From Prosopocoilus inquinatus (lineage: Eukaryota; Arthropoda; Insecta; Coleoptera; Lucanidae): a DNA stretch of 64,000 nt. Shown piece by piece: positions 42,521 through 53,755 of the stretch; the stretch's first letter is position 1; every line of letters begins with the position of its first letter. The notes under the pieces were generated by a model. The model did no database searches and was not told the origin of the DNA. It was given only the letters and a program-made list of their open reading frames with translations. The position numbers and the translations under genes were made by a program. The stretch covers positions 58,402,713 to 58,466,712 of the forward strand of contig CM069871.1 in assembly GCA_036172665.1 (NCBI GenBank), given 5' to 3'.

Positions 42521-43140
42521 TTAATCATCTAACACAATTGAATACTTTTGTGATTCGAATAGATGTGCATCTTCATCATATTGCGCCTTATATTTTGGAA
42601 GGTCAGGTTTTTTTAGCACTTTATTTTCTAGAATTTTAATTTTCTTCGCACAACCATCCTCATCGCTGTTCACTGCATCGGTAGTCCATTTAATTTTTCT
42701 TTTGGATGTTCCTTCAGAAGAAGGGGCTTCTTCTAACATGCGGTCATCATCGCCTTGTTGGCTGATTGTATTAAATGAAAATTTCAGCATCGCCTGCTGG
42801 AACAAATTCATTTCCTCTTCTGTTTCCAACGCCAACCGTACATATTGAATTGGTAAATTTCCAAATTTTTTTGTTAAAGTTTCACCTTTCGGTGAATAAC
42901 TTAAACTTATAATCACCTGATCTTTTCCTTTAATTTGCAACGATTTCATTCCATATCTATAAAATAATTAAAAAAATAATAATAAAATAAAAAAATTAAG
43001 CAACTTATGTTATAAATACAATGAAAAAAAAAAAAAAAATCTTACCTAAATAATTGTTTACATATCACGTATAACATTTTTATAGGTAAATCGTTCACGT
43101 CATTGGTTTGAACGATTAATGTGCATGGTACGTTTGCCAT
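42521..43140 (-). CDS. Spliced Polinton gene of unknown function (two exons)
   Basis: Exon 1 is 43,140-43,046 (ATG at 43,140). An 89-bp intron (43,045-42,957) has GTAAG..ATAG ends, and exon 2 is 42,956-42,521. Reading through the splice gives a 176-residue product; without splicing, exon 2 alone could start at an internal ATG (42,949). The N-terminal ~95 residues look like a compact fold with beta strands (DQVIISLSYS). The C-terminal half is Ser/Glu/Asp-rich with a Lys patch (SKRKIKW). No family was recognised. An intron in a Polinton gene implies nuclear transcription. Confidence 0.7.
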
Positions 43141-43371
43141 TTTGATATTCTTAGTCTTCTGTTTGGTACTTCTTAGACACTATCCCTCTGTGAAACTCTG
43201 CAGCATTTATATGAAATTTAATCTAATTTTACATAAAATTCAACTATTTTTATTGAAAAACGATAAGTGTACGCTATTAAAAATGATTTTTACAGACATT
43301 CTCATATTTTGCTTATTTGAAAACTAATTGAAAATAACACTTGTATATTTTTATAAATATTCTGCAAAGTT

Positions 43372-44034
43372 TGTGGAAAACACAAATTACTGAGAAAGCA
43401 TGACCTCAACTTTGTTGTAATCTGCATGTTAAAATGATTTTTATAGACATTTTGCTGATATCAATTGAACTTGTGTAACAATAATATTTTTACAGACATT
43501 TTATTGACGGAAACTTTATGGATAAACATAATTTAAGCAACTAAGCACTTCAACCTTGTTGCTATCTAAATATTAAAATGATTTTTACAGACTGTGGAAA
43601 ACACAAATTACTCAGAAAGCATGACCTCAACTTTGTTGTAATCTGCATATTAAAATGATTTTTATAGACATTTTGCTGATATCAATTGAACTTGTGTAAC
43701 AATAATATTTTTACAGACATTTTATTGACGGAAACTTTGTGGATAAACATAATTTAAGCAACTAAGCACTTCAACCTTGTTGCTATCTAAATATTAAAAT
43801 GATTTTTACAGACTGTGGAAAACACAAATTACTCAGAAAGCATGACCTCAACTTTGTTGTAATCTGCATATTAAAATGATTTTTATAGACATTTTGCTGA
43901 TATCAATTGAACTTGTGTAACAATAATATTTTTACAGACATTTTATTGACGGAAACTTTGTGGATAAACATAATTTAAGCAACTAAGCACTTCAACCTTT
44001 TTGCTATCTAAATATTAAAATGATTTTTACAGAC
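43372..44034. repeat. Three tandem 221-bp repeats upstream of DNA polymerase B
   Basis: Units begin TGTGGAAAACACAAATTACT at 43,372, 43,593 and 43,814 (exact 221-bp period). Copies two and three are almost identical. Each unit contains several smaller ATTTTTACAGACATTTT-type motifs, which also occur singly just outside (about 43,287 and 44,024). Direct iteron-like arrays next to a polymerase gene suggest a replication or transcription control region; this is inference. Confidence 0.9.
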
Positions 44035-44265
44035 ATTTTGTATGACATCAATCGAACACGTGTAGATTTTTATAAAATATTCTGCAAGTTCTAGAAGGCA
44101 TAGTATATATATATTTTTTATGCAATTAAGTACTTCAACTTTGTTGTTATCTCAATATTATTGATTTTGAAATTAAAATTTGTTTTACCAGCAGACAAAT
44201 ATCAGTTTATTAGTAACGCTTGCATAAATCCCACACACACACACACACATACAAAAGTGTGAATC

Positions 44266-47200
44266 ATGAATTTCAGTCAGCAGTTGGGTGGCATCTTGAA
44301 GAAGATTGAAACTGTTGGTAAGTTAGTTAAAACAAAAAAAGATTATTTAAAATGGGTTAAATTCATTAAAAAAACAATTTTTTTAACCAAGAAGTACTTA
44401 AAGCTTTTAAATAAAGAAAAAATTCCAAATTATTCAAAAATCGAATCGTATTTAACACTTTTGTTAAATTATAGAGAAATTTTTAAAGAACAATTAAGAA
44501 AAAAAAGAAACCAAAAAAGAAAGTCTTTGGTTTGGCAGGATCTAGAGTCATGTTTTAAAAATAGAATGAGGACAGGTGCAGTAATTAATTTAAGCATTAA
44601 AGACCCAAATTTGTTTTTTCTAAAATCTTATAGACATTTTTATTTTAAAATCAAGAAAGAATTATCGAAAAGTGTTTTAAAAGTAAATGTAATATTTTTA
44701 GCCAACTTTGTTAAACCGCAAAATGGTGAAACAGATATCAAACATTTTACGACTAGAAATCACGTAATTGATCACTCTACAAATTTAAAGGAATGGTACG
44801 AGATAAACGTTAAAAATAAAATTTTATCAAAATTAGAGGAATTTCAAGAAAGGGACAGCGGATGGGCTCTATATGAAATTTTACAATTAAAAATTAACAT
44901 TAATAATTATACACCTATAACCGGAAGTATTTCAACGTATGTTGAAATGCCTAATTTTATTAAAAATAAAAAGTGTGTCTTAAATATACAAAACAACGAC
45001 AAATATTGTTTTCTATGGTCAATCGTGGCAGCTTTATATCCTGCACCTGCACATAAAAAATCTGAACGTGTTTCATCTTATCCACATTTTTCAAATGTTT
45101 TAAAATTTGAAGGTATTCATTTTCCTATTAGTTTGAAAAACGTTAAAAAATTTGAGTTATTAAACGAACTTTCAATTAACATATTTACAATAGAAAAAAC
45201 AGAAGTATTACCAATTTCCTTGAGTAAGTTCGACTTTACAAAACGAATTAATTTATTAATGATTCCCTGTGAAGAAGAAGAAAATTCTGATGATGATGAA
45301 ATTAACTTAAATATAAACTCAGAGATTACATTTCACTTTGCTTTAATAAAAAATTTGTCCGGTCTACTTCACAGACAAATCGGTAACTTACATAATAAAA
45401 AGTGGTTTTGTGAACGTTGTCTAAATCATTTCGGATCGGAAGAGAATTTGAAAAAGCACATAATTTCGTGCAGAGATATAAATAAAACTAAAATTACGAT
45501 ACCACTTGAAAGAGAAAAATATCTAACATTTAAAAATTTTAAAAATAAAGAGAAAGTTCCCTTTGTAATTTATGCAGACATAGAATGTATATTGAGAAAA
45601 TATAATGATTTAAAATCTTCAAATAAAAACATAAAGCATCAAAAACATGAACCCTTTTCTATAGCATATTTTTTGCTCTGTTCATATAATCCAACACTTT
45701 CAAAATTCAGTTTACATACTGGGAAAGATTGTGTAAGCTGGTTTGTCAATGAACTAGAAAAAATCGGCTTAGAAATTAATGATATTTTTTCGAACGTGGT
45801 ACCGTGTGAGAAATTAACGGTAAAAGAAGAGTGTGACTATCGAAATGCCACACATTGTCACATTTGTTTAAAACCATTCAACAATTTTACTGATATAAAA
45901 GTACGTGATCATTGTCACTTAACTGGCAGGTATCGAGGAAGTTGTCATCAAGCGTGCAATCTAAATTATAAAAACAGTAACGCAGTACCCGTAATCTTTC
46001 ACAATATGTCAGGTTATGATAGTCATTTTATAATAAAAGCTTTAGCTACAGAAATTCCAGGCAAAATTGATTTATTACCGATTAATAAGGAAAAATATAT
46101 TTCATTTTCTAAATACATTTCAAATACTAATATTAATTTTAGATTTTTAGATTCTTTTCGATTCATGGCTAGTAGTTTAGATAAACTTTCCTCATATTTA
46201 GAGAGCGATCAAAAAGTAATTACCAAAGCTCATTGTAAAAATAATACTGAATTTAAATTGCTTGAAAGGAAAGGAATTTTCCCCTATGAATATCTTGACA
46301 ATTGGGAAAAATTACAAGATACAAATTTACCATCAAAAGATAATTTTTTCAGTAAAATTAATCAATCTCACATATCAGACGGTGAATATGAGCACGCATT
46401 GAATGTATGGCATACATTCAATATTCAAAATTTACAAGAGTACGCAGAATTGTACTTGAAAACGGATGTTTTGCTTTTAGCTGATATTTTTGAAAATTTC
46501 AGGTCAACATGTTTGCAAACTTATCATTTAGACGCGTTACATTATTATACAGCACCAGGTTTAACTTTCGACAGCATGTTGAAAACAACTTCCATTACCT
46601 TAGAATTATTAACGGACGTTGACATGATAATGTTTATCGAAAAAGGCATCAGAGGTGGGGTATCACAGTGTTCTAATCGTTATGGTAAAGCGAATAACAA
46701 GTACATGAACGATTTCAATGCTGATGAACCTTCATCATTTTTAATGTATTATGATGTTAACAACTTGTACGGTACAGCTATGTGTCTACCTTTACCTTTT
46801 GCTCAATTTGAATGGGTAGATCCTTACTCGATAGATATCATCAATGTCTCAGATGATGCTGAATTTGGTTATATTTTGGAATGTGATTTACTTTATCCCG
46901 AAGAACTATTTGAAAATCATAGAGATTTACCACTCTGTCCTGAACGTTTAGTACCACCATCATTATCTTCAAAAGTTCCAAAATTATTAACAACTTTATT
47001 TGATAAAAAACAATACGTTATACATTACAGAAATTTAAAGCAAGCAATCCAATTAGGATTAAAAATTGAAAGAGTCACTAGAGTATTAAAATTTAAGCAA
47101 TCGAATTGGATGGAACCGTACATAAATTTAAATAATGATTTACGTAAAAAAAGTAAAAATGATTTTGAAAAAAATTTTTATAAACTAATGAACAATTCGG

Positions 47201-47961
47201 TGTTCGGAAAGACTATGGAAAACGTAAGGAAATATAAAGATGTAAAATTGGTAACTAAGTGGGAGGGACGTTACGGAGCAAAATGTTATATCTCGAAGCC
47301 AAACTTTCACAGTTGTACCATTTTTGATAACGATATGATCATTATCGAAATGAAACGATTGAATATTAAATTTAACAAACCTATATACATAGGTTTTGCT
47401 ATATTAGATCTTTCTAAAACGTTTTTATATGATTTTCATTATAATTATATTAAAAATAAATTTAAAAACAATGCTAAATTACTTTATACTGATACCGATT
47501 CGTTAATTTATCATTTTTTCGTTGAAGACATATACGAACACATCAAGGAAGACATTTTAAAATTTGACACATCAGATTATTCACCTGATAACAGATATCA
47601 AATACCTCTTCGTAATAAAAAGATTTTAGGATTGATGAAAGATGAAAATAATGGAAAATTAATGTTAGAGTTTATCGGTCTTAGATCAAAAATGTATGCA
47701 ATAAAAAATGAAAATAGCAACATTATAAAAAAAGCAAAAGGCATAAAAAATTCAGCACTTCGTTCTATATCGTTCGAAGATTATTATCAAACTCTATTTA
47801 ATAATTCTATAATAGATACCTGTCAGCATTTAATTAAATCAGAGAAACATGAAGTTTACACGATTGAACAAAAGAAAGTAGCTCTGAGTCCATTCGATGA
47901 TAAAAGAATTGTTAATTTTATTCATACAGATACCATTCCTTGGGGCTATAAAAAAAATTAG
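44266..47961 (+). CDS. polB: Protein-primed family B DNA polymerase
   Basis: 1,231 residues from ATG. The N-terminal ~380 residues are Lys-rich and probably include the terminal-protein-like region. A C2H2-like finger lies at ~382-402 (CERC..HIISC). The exonuclease has Exo I Asp438/Glu440 (YADIEC), Exo II around Asp585 (GYDSHF) and Exo III around Asp734 (LKTDVL). Between Exo I and II is a Cys/His segment (CHIC..DHCHLTG..CHQACN, ~531-566) resembling an endonuclease VII/HNH zinc site. Polymerase motifs are A with Asp830 (YYDVNNLYG), B with KLMNNSVFG (~973-981) and C with YTDTDS (Asp1076, Asp1078). All catalytic residues are present, so it is probably active and replicates the element by protein priming. 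Confidence 0.95.
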   Translation: MNFSQQLGGILKKIETVGKLVKTKKDYLKWVKFIKKTIFLTKKYLKLLNKEKIPNYSKIESYLTLLLNYREIFKEQLRKKRNQKRKSLVWQDLESCFKNRMRTGAVINLSIKDPNLFFLKSYRHFYFKIKKELSKSVLKVNVIFLANFVKPQNGETDIKHFTTRNHVIDHSTNLKEWYEINVKNKILSKLEEFQERDSGWALYEILQLKININNYTPITGSISTYVEMPNFIKNKKCVLNIQNNDKYCFLWSIVAALYPAPAHKKSERVSSYPHFSNVLKFEGIHFPISLKNVKKFELLNELSINIFTIEKTEVLPISLSKFDFTKRINLLMIPCEEEENSDDDEINLNINSEITFHFALIKNLSGLLHRQIGNLHNKKWFCERCLNHFGSEENLKKHIISCRDINKTKITIPLEREKYLTFKNFKNKEKVPFVIYADIECILRKYNDLKSSNKNIKHQKHEPFSIAYFLLCSYNPTLSKFSLHTGKDCVSWFVNELEKIGLEINDIFSNVVPCEKLTVKEECDYRNATHCHICLKPFNNFTDIKVRDHCHLTGRYRGSCHQACNLNYKNSNAVPVIFHNMSGYDSHFIIKALATEIPGKIDLLPINKEKYISFSKYISNTNINFRFLDSFRFMASSLDKLSSYLESDQKVITKAHCKNNTEFKLLERKGIFPYEYLDNWEKLQDTNLPSKDNFFSKINQSHISDGEYEHALNVWHTFNIQNLQEYAELYLKTDVLLLADIFENFRSTCLQTYHLDALHYYTAPGLTFDSMLKTTSITLELLTDVDMIMFIEKGIRGGVSQCSNRYGKANNKYMNDFNADEPSSFLMYYDVNNLYGTAMCLPLPFAQFEWVDPYSIDIINVSDDAEFGYILECDLLYPEELFENHRDLPLCPERLVPPSLSSKVPKLLTTLFDKKQYVIHYRNLKQAIQLGLKIERVTRVLKFKQSNWMEPYINLNNDLRKKSKNDFEKNFYKLMNNSVFGKTMENVRKYKDVKLVTKWEGRYGAKCYISKPNFHSCTIFDNDMIIIEMKRLNIKFNKPIYIGFAILDLSKTFLYDFHYNYIKNKFKNNAKLLYTDTDSLIYHFFVEDIYEHIKEDILKFDTSDYSPDNRYQIPLRNKKILGLMKDENNGKLMLEFIGLRSKMYAIKNENSNIIKKAKGIKNSALRSISFEDYYQTLFNNSIIDTCQHLIKSEKHEVYTIEQKKVALSPFDDKRIVNFIHTDTIPWGYKKN

Positions 47962-48120
47962 AAAGGGAGGAAATAACTTTTTTTGTTTTAAAACAAAACT
48001 TATCAAACAGTTGAAGGCTAATTTCAGAATAACTTCAACATGTAAGTATTTTTTTTTTTTTTTCTTAAATATATTTTTTTTCATGTTGTAGCCGAAAATC
48101 AACAACCACATTTAAAATTT

Positions 48121-48531
48121 ATGAAAGCTGTAGCTCACGCATTTGCACCAACCAAAAGTTCAACAAAAGCAGCTGGCTATGATTTACGCAGCGCTTATGA
48201 TTATACTATTCCAGCAAGAGGCAGGGAAATCATCGATATTGGTATACGAATTGAACTTCCTGAAGGTTGTTACGGACGCATAGCATCAAGGTCAGGACTG
48301 TCATCAAGAAACGGTGTAGAAGTCGGAGCAGGCGTCATCGACGAAGATTACCGTGGTGTAATTAAAGTCGTATTATTTAACCATTCCGACATAACGTTCA
48401 AAATAACGCGCGGTGATCGTGTTGCACAACTGATCTGTCAAAAAATTTATTACCCTGAATTAGAAGAAGTGAAGGAACTATCAGATACGGTTCGAGGTGA
48501 TAACGGATTTGGATCGAGCGGTATTCAATAA
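48121..48531 (+). CDS. dUTPase (trimeric type)
   Basis: 136 residues from ATG 48,121. All five trimeric dUTPase motifs are present in order: AGYDLRSA, GRIASRSGLS, GAGVIDEDYRG (catalytic Asp), GDRVAQLI and RGDNGFGSSG. It hydrolyses dUTP to dUMP, limiting uracil in newly made DNA. The frame continues upstream in the dUTPase-like LKF segment to an acceptor TTGTAG at 48,091. A consensus donor GTAAGTATT lies at 48,042, so a spliced longer N-terminus (overlapping the end of polB) is possible. It follows polB by 159 bp. Confidence 0.95.
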   Translation: MKAVAHAFAPTKSSTKAAGYDLRSAYDYTIPARGREIIDIGIRIELPEGCYGRIASRSGLSSRNGVEVGAGVIDEDYRGVIKVVLFNHSDITFKITRGDRVAQLICQKIYYPELEEVKELSDTVRGDNGFGSSGIQ

Positions 48532-48546
48532 CTAGAAACTCTTAAA

Positions 48547-48753
48547 ATGAGTCAATATTGTAGAAAATGTCAAAAGTTTTTCTGTTTTTGTGAACTATCT
48601 ATAAAAAAACACACTGCTAGTATCAAAGATAACGATGAAAAAACATCATTGAGTAAGAGTCCGTTTTTAGAATTCCTACAATGTAATGAAAAGATTTCGC
48701 AATCAAGCTCTGAAGAAAAACCTTTATCCAAAAAGAAAAAAATAACTACTTAA
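48547..48753 (+). CDS. Small Cys-rich basic protein, unknown
   Basis: 68 residues from ATG, 15 bp after the dUTPase stop. The N-terminus has five Cys in a CRKC..CFC pattern that could bind zinc. The middle is polar, and the C-terminus ends in a basic KKKK stretch resembling a nuclear signal. No family recognised. Tight spacing with the dUTPase suggests joint expression. Confidence 0.6.
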   Translation: MSQYCRKCQKFFCFCELSIKKHTASIKDNDEKTSLSKSPFLEFLQCNEKISQSSSEEKPLSKKKKITT

Positions 48754-48816
48754 GTGGTGGAAACGATCATACGTATAAATTAGCTTGAGCGATTCATTCG
48801 TTCATTACATAAAAAT

Positions 48817-49164
48817 ATGGCTGAGTACAAAGTTTGCGTTGTATCCCGGGTGCATTCCGTTTATCAATTATTTGGTAACCGACATCTGGTCATTCGCATA
48901 TGTGCACCGTGTGAAAGATTCTGGAACGTTGAAATAAGTGACTGTTTACGTCTGATGGAATTCGATACGATGTTGTCAACCGAAGATAGGCATCAAATAA
49001 ACGTAAATCAAATCTCTCGTTTCAATAACATCGGGAACTGTTTAGCATGTAAAAAAGATCTGTACGATGTTATCGAATCAGAATTTTGTATTTGTAATTT
49101 TAATGACTCAGATTCTGATAATCATAATGAAACTGTACCCGTAACAAGTACATGTAACATGTGA
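48817..49164 (+). CDS. 115-residue Polinton protein with CxxC pairs, unknown
   Basis: From ATG. It contains CAPC and CLAC pairs about 45 residues apart plus a CIC motif, consistent with zinc binding, and an acidic, polar C-terminus (DSDSDNHNE). It is the last gene before the right inverted repeat, about 50 bp away. The family was not recognised; a regulatory DNA- or protein-binding role is plausible but unproven. Confidence 0.65.
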   Translation: MAEYKVCVVSRVHSVYQLFGNRHLVIRICAPCERFWNVEISDCLRLMEFDTMLSTEDRHQINVNQISRFNNIGNCLACKKDLYDVIESEFCICNFNDSDSDNHNETVPVTSTCNM

Positions 49165-49215
49165 ATATCAACTTTTTTTAAATTTCTTATTTGTAAAAAT
49201 TGTAACATTTGTTGT

Positions 49216-49973
49216 ACAAACATCATCATCATCATCATCCACACCACAACCGAACAAATCCTAATTATTTTAATTGTAAATTATAACTAAAAGTTTTTTT
49301 TATTTGTAAAAATTGTAATATTATATTAGAACAAGTCTGAAATAAAATATTACATTCTAACGAAGCGTCTTATCAGTTTCCTGATCCCTCGTTTGACCTA
49401 GCGTCTCTTATCGTCTTTGCGTAACCGCTCGTCTGATCCCCCCTAGCGACGTTCGAACACAGATTCCTAAAAATCTACATTTTTGCATTTTTTTTTTTCA
49501 ATCAGTAAGCAACCAAAAAAAACCGACACAAACAAGTGTCACCTGTGTGTGACAGGTAGCGCAAAAATTCTGTTCAAACCTGCGAAACGATACGCGTTCA
49601 AGAAATACCGCTCGTACTAGGACAGTACAAAGGTCAGCGCGCGCGCGACTTTGAAAGCCTCTGCTCGCGCGCAACCGCGGCGAGGCTCCTCCAGCCTCCA
49701 CTTCTTCTTAGGCCTCTGGTCATTGACGATGACCTTGAAAGACTTCTTCTTCTTAGGCCTCTCCAGCATTGTCCACAAGCCCCGACCTTGAAAGCCTCTG
49801 GTCATTGACCACTTCTTACACCCTCTGGTCATTGACGACATGCACAAGAACCAACAGGGGTTACTTCTTCACCGATAAAAACACCCCCTACAATTGGGGT
49901 TGGATTTCAACGGTGGTCTCTTCGGATGGAACATGCCATCGAAGTGTCCTAGGATCCCGCTTGCTATACTACT
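49216..49973. repeat. Polinton terminal inverted repeat, right
   Basis: Inverse of 21,184-21,944. It ends CTTGCTATACTACT, followed by AGTAGG at 49,974-49,979. Confidence 0.95.
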
Positions 49974-49979
49974 AGTAGG
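49974..49979. repeat. Polinton target-site duplication, right (AGTAGG)
   Basis: Pairs with 21,178-21,183. Confidence 0.95.
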
Positions 49980-50057
49980 ACTACGGCTTTAATTTCAAAT
50001 TTATCCTCCCAGTTCGCGTGAATTAGAAGTTCTCTTGATGATTCATTCATTCATTCA
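49980..50057. repeat. Outer foldback element, left arm (inner part)
   Basis: Continues the arm interrupted at 21,183. Its inverse is at about 52,913-52,990, and both inner ends finish in an ATTC/GAAT tetranucleotide run next to the central LINE insertion. Confidence 0.88.
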
Positions 50058-50195
50058 AATTCTAACTTGAGTACTCGGGAGAAACTGATATACAAGTCAG
50101 TTTCTTTTGAGGTTTCCCGAGTACTCAAGTTAAAATTTGAAAGTGACATACAAATCAGTTTCTCGTGAAATTTCCTGAGTACTTAAGTTAGAATT

Positions 50196-50198
<3 letters not shown>
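50058..50198. repeat. Three ~57-bp modules forming a long hairpin
   Basis: A module containing GAGTACTCGGGAGAAACTGA occurs first in one orientation, then inverted (CCCGAGTACTC, about 50,100-50,141), then again in the inverted orientation (about 50,142-50,198). The first two pair into a ~40-bp stem. It lies between the TAA run at the LINE 3' end and the arm boundary, so it belongs either to the LINE 3' region or to the loop of the foldback element. Confidence 0.75.
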
Positions 50199-50227
<29 letters not shown>

Positions 50228-52912
50228 TATATTTGTCAATAGGTCTTGCACAAAGTTATAAAAACAAAGTGAGGACATGTGACTTGTCATACAATACAAA
50301 TAAGAAGATTAAAAATATTTCAAAACATCATACATTAAAGAATTCTTCTAAGGAGTAAAATGCAGCTGTTGTCAGGAACGATTGCAGCTTGTTCTTGAGT
50401 AGCTTTACATTGGATGGGATGTTTCCATTCCACAGTGTTTTAATTTTGTTAAGACATAACAATCCCATGTATTCAGGACCTTTCTGACTTATAGCCAAGC
50501 GATTGAAAGGCAATCTCCAATCATCACGATGTCTGGTCAAGTAGTCATGGAAGTCGCAATTTTTATTTATACTTTGAGTAATATTTGTCGCATACAAGAT
50601 TAGCTGATATATATAAAGAGATGGTAGCGTCATTATACCAAAACAAGTAAAAAATTCTCGACAACTCCTACGGTAAGGGATTCCTGCCATAATTCGAATA
50701 ACCTTCTTTTGTATGGCGAAGATATTAAACATATTACCACTGCCACCCCATACAAGTAAGCCATAAGAAATATTTGAATGTACAAGACCAAAATATAATA
50801 AACGCAGTACATCAGATGTTACAGTGTCTTTTAGTCTGTATATTAGAAATAGGTGTCTGCTTAACTTCAATTCAAGATCTTCAATGTGTCGACTCCAAGT
50901 TAACTTCGCATCAATGTGGACACCAAGAAATTTAACGTCGGAAACACAGGTAATAGAGGTTCTTCCAGATCGTACTAGGGGATATGAGTCGAGAGTAGAA
51001 TTTTTTGTCAAGATCGGGACTATTACGGTCTTGGAAACATTAAGCAGTAAGCCATTAGATGAGCACCATTCTTCCATTTCTTTCATTGTATGATTTGCCT
51101 TAACAATAGCTTCAGATGTGAAATTATCTGAGACAACAAACGTTGTATCATCCGCATATATAGTTGTTAATGAGGCTGATGGACATCGACTCGGCAAGTC
51201 ATTTATGAATAAGGCAAACAGGATTGGGCCCAGTATAGAACCCTGGGGTACACCCGCATTCACCTCGGCAATGTCAGAGAACGTATTGCTTATAACTACC
51301 TTTTGGGATCTATTGGAAATATAAGATCTAATCCAATTATTAGCTGTGCCTCTAATACCCATTGCATCAAGTTTATCACATAAAAGCTGATGGTTTACCG
51401 TGTCAAATGCACGACTTAAATCGCAAAATATGGTATACGTTTTCCTTTTGTTGTTTAATTCACTAAGTAAATAGTTGTATGTTGTGGTTATGGCAGTAAT
51501 TGTTGATTTGCCTTTTCTGAAACCATGCTGAGAGTCATTATAGAGGTCGTGTGCATTGATATATGAATCAAGTCTTTTGTGAAAAATTTCCTCAAATATT
51601 TTTGAAATTTGATTTTGAACAGCAATGGGTCTGTGGTTGCTTACGTCATGAGGACTTCCTTTGTTTTTGTATATAGGCACAATCTTAGAGGACTTCAAAG
51701 CAGAGGGATATATTCCTTCACAGAAGGATTCATTAATTATATGGCTCAATGGAAAGGCAATTAATTCAGCCACTGATTTCAGAACAAAACTGGGAATATT
51801 GTCTGGTCCAGCGCATCGCTTCCTACATTTTTCGTTAACTGTGCGGATAACTTCTAATGGATCAGTCGGAAATAGAGACATAGACTGCATGAAATTTTCC
51901 TTGGAGAAATTATTATTTGACACAAAATTGCTAGAAGAACTTTCAATGAAATAGGTATTTAGCATGTTGGAAACCGTTTTTGCGTCAGACACTTCGTTAT
52001 TCATTGAATCAAGGAGCGTAAACTCTGGAGTACTCTTGTCGAATCTTTCGGTATTAATTATATTCCAGCATTCACGATTCAGATTGGAGGCTTTAATAAT
52101 CCTGTTGGAGTTATAAGTATGCTTAGCCGAATTGATTGTTATTTTATACAATTTTTTTAATTCCAAAAATCGTTGATGATACCAGTCATCGTTTAAACGT
52201 TTATCAGTTTGATTCATTTCAGTCAACATCTTACTTAATTCCTTAATGTGATGTGTCTTCCATGGAAGCTGGTTTGTAGGTGTTTGTATCTTTCTGCGGA
52301 CAAGCGGAAAAGCCATATTAAAAAAATAGGAAAGCGTTTCCATAAATGCAGTGAACTTTTCATTGGTGCCACTGGCATTATATACATCATACCATTCCTC
52401 AGAAATTAAGTAGTTCTTGAAGATATCAATATTTTCCTTTTTAAATTGTCTTCTGAATTCATAATTCGGCCCATTGTTGAAGTTCAGTGTAGAAATGTTG
52501 ATATTTTGATAGGTATGGTCAGATAAATGAGTATCCACTACATCGACATTACATGAGAAATCAGTGAAAACGTTATCTATGCAAGATACTGAATTTTTAT
52601 TTCTTCTTGTTCCCTCAGACGATTTTAGTATTAGATTGTATTGGAGCATCGCATTAATAAGTTTTCGAGTTTCCGTTGATGTGACCAGAGTGTTGATGTT
52701 AAAATCACCACAGATCCCATGAAAGTTATAAGGTGGATAAATTTTTCCCAATTCCGAATCAATGTGTAACAAAAAATCATCAAGACTGGTGTTAGGAGGT
52801 CTATATACACACATAACAACATATTTTAAATTATGCATTGTTAATCTGCAAGCTGTCATCTCACATAATCCTTCTTGAGAGCTACATGCTACTTTCTCCG
52901 CTTGAATACCAT
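50199..52912 (-). mobile_element. 5'-truncated non-LTR retrotransposon (Jockey/CR1-like LINE)
   Basis: Minus-strand insertion with a (TAA)n-type tail at 50,199-50,226 on its 3' side. The 5' end stops inside the endonuclease domain at the GAAT run of the right arm. The whole element lies between the two arms of the palindrome. Confidence 0.88.
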
Positions 52913-52931
52913 GAATGAATGAATGAATCAT
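50328..52931 (-). pseudogene. LINE ORF2 fragment: partial endonuclease plus complete reverse transcriptase
   Basis: A ~867-residue open frame. The first ATG (52,931) and the next few codons are encoded by the flanking arm, so the element lacks its own start. The endonuclease is only the C-terminal part (VCVYRPPN, GDFNIN, SDH). The RT is complete: GFRKGKS, FCDLSRAFDTVNH, GVPQGSILGP and the catalytic YADD. It is followed by a thumb and C-terminal region (KFLGVHID, KVIRIMAG). No RNase H or zinc knuckle was seen. It falls in the Jockey/CR1 group by motif style; the exact clade cannot be fixed without a tree. It is open but 5'-truncated, so presumably immobile alone. Confidence 0.88.
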
Positions 52932-53753
52932 CAAGAGAACTTCTAATTCACGCGAACTGGGAGAATAAATTTTAAATTAAAGCCGCAGTCCCACTGATTG
53001 ATCGCGGATAATCATGCACAGCGAATAAAATATTAAATCAATGAAATTCGCACTTTTTGACACAGTTTGTTGAAAATTTTAATCGCTTTTCATTTTGGCA
53101 CCAAACTACTAGAAACTTTCAGTTGTTTATTAAATATTTACATCTAAAAATTACTATTTTCTCAATAACTTGTCGAATATCAGAACTGGGCCCTACAAAC
53201 TGTATATCATTGAAAAGCTTGTTAAAAACGCTATGGAATGGTGTAAAAATATGCAGGGTGTTCTATTTGAAAAAATGGAGTTTTTACTATTTATAAATAT
53301 TCATAACCAAAAAATCGTAGTGAGCCTTGAAACATCCCTTCACAACTCGGCTTGATCTCGAAAGATTGGCCACAGCCTTGGCATTGACTGAAAAAAAATT
53401 GGTTGCGTTTTCTTTAGTGGTTTAGAAGTTACGAATTTTTTAATGGAACCTTACATCCGAGAATTTTCAAGAAAAATTGACTCACATCAATAAGTATGAT
53501 TGATACATAAAAGTGACTCAAATAAATTTAACGCAGAATTTAGTGTAGAATCCAAAAATGAAGTAAAAATGGGGTGTTTCGATTTAAAAAAACGTAACTT
53601 TAATATTTTTATAATACTTGGACACCCTGTATACAAACGAAAATAATTTTAAAATGTGCAATGGAAGCGCCTCTATTATACAAAAAAAAAATTGAGTCCA
53701 TACCTGGAATAGCAAGAAAGTTATGGAACTTTTACGGAGCTCTGGGACACCTG
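52913..53753. repeat. Outer foldback element, right arm
   Basis: Inverse of 20,400-21,183 plus 49,980-50,057, with scattered substitutions (about one in twenty by eye). Outer end GGACACCTG, then TA. Confidence 0.88.
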
Positions 53754-53755
53754 TA

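Larger units (their letters stand above)
21184..49973. mobile_element. Complete Polinton/Maverick DNA transposon (virus-like)
   Basis: A 28,790-bp element including an 11.5-kb nested LTR retrotransposon; about 17.3 kb without it. It starts AGTAGTATAG, ends with the inverse, has ~760-bp terminal inverted repeats and a 6-bp target duplication. It encodes protein-primed DNA polymerase B, retrovirus-type integrase, packaging ATPase, adenovirus-type protease and the two jelly-roll capsid proteins, the defining Polinton core, plus dUTPase and accessory genes. All core ORFs are intact and the inverted repeats are nearly identical by eye, which suggests a young copy. The LTR insertion in one accessory gene is the only evident disruption. 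Confidence 0.97.

Noticed and set aside
43372..44034. CRISPR-like array
   Set aside because: Units are 221-bp contiguous tandem repeats with no unique spacers, in a eukaryotic mobile element.
47897..48091. 64-codon ORF overlapping the polB end as its own gene
   Set aside because: Hydrophobic run comes from a T-tract; at most its 5' part could be an exon leading into the dUTPase.
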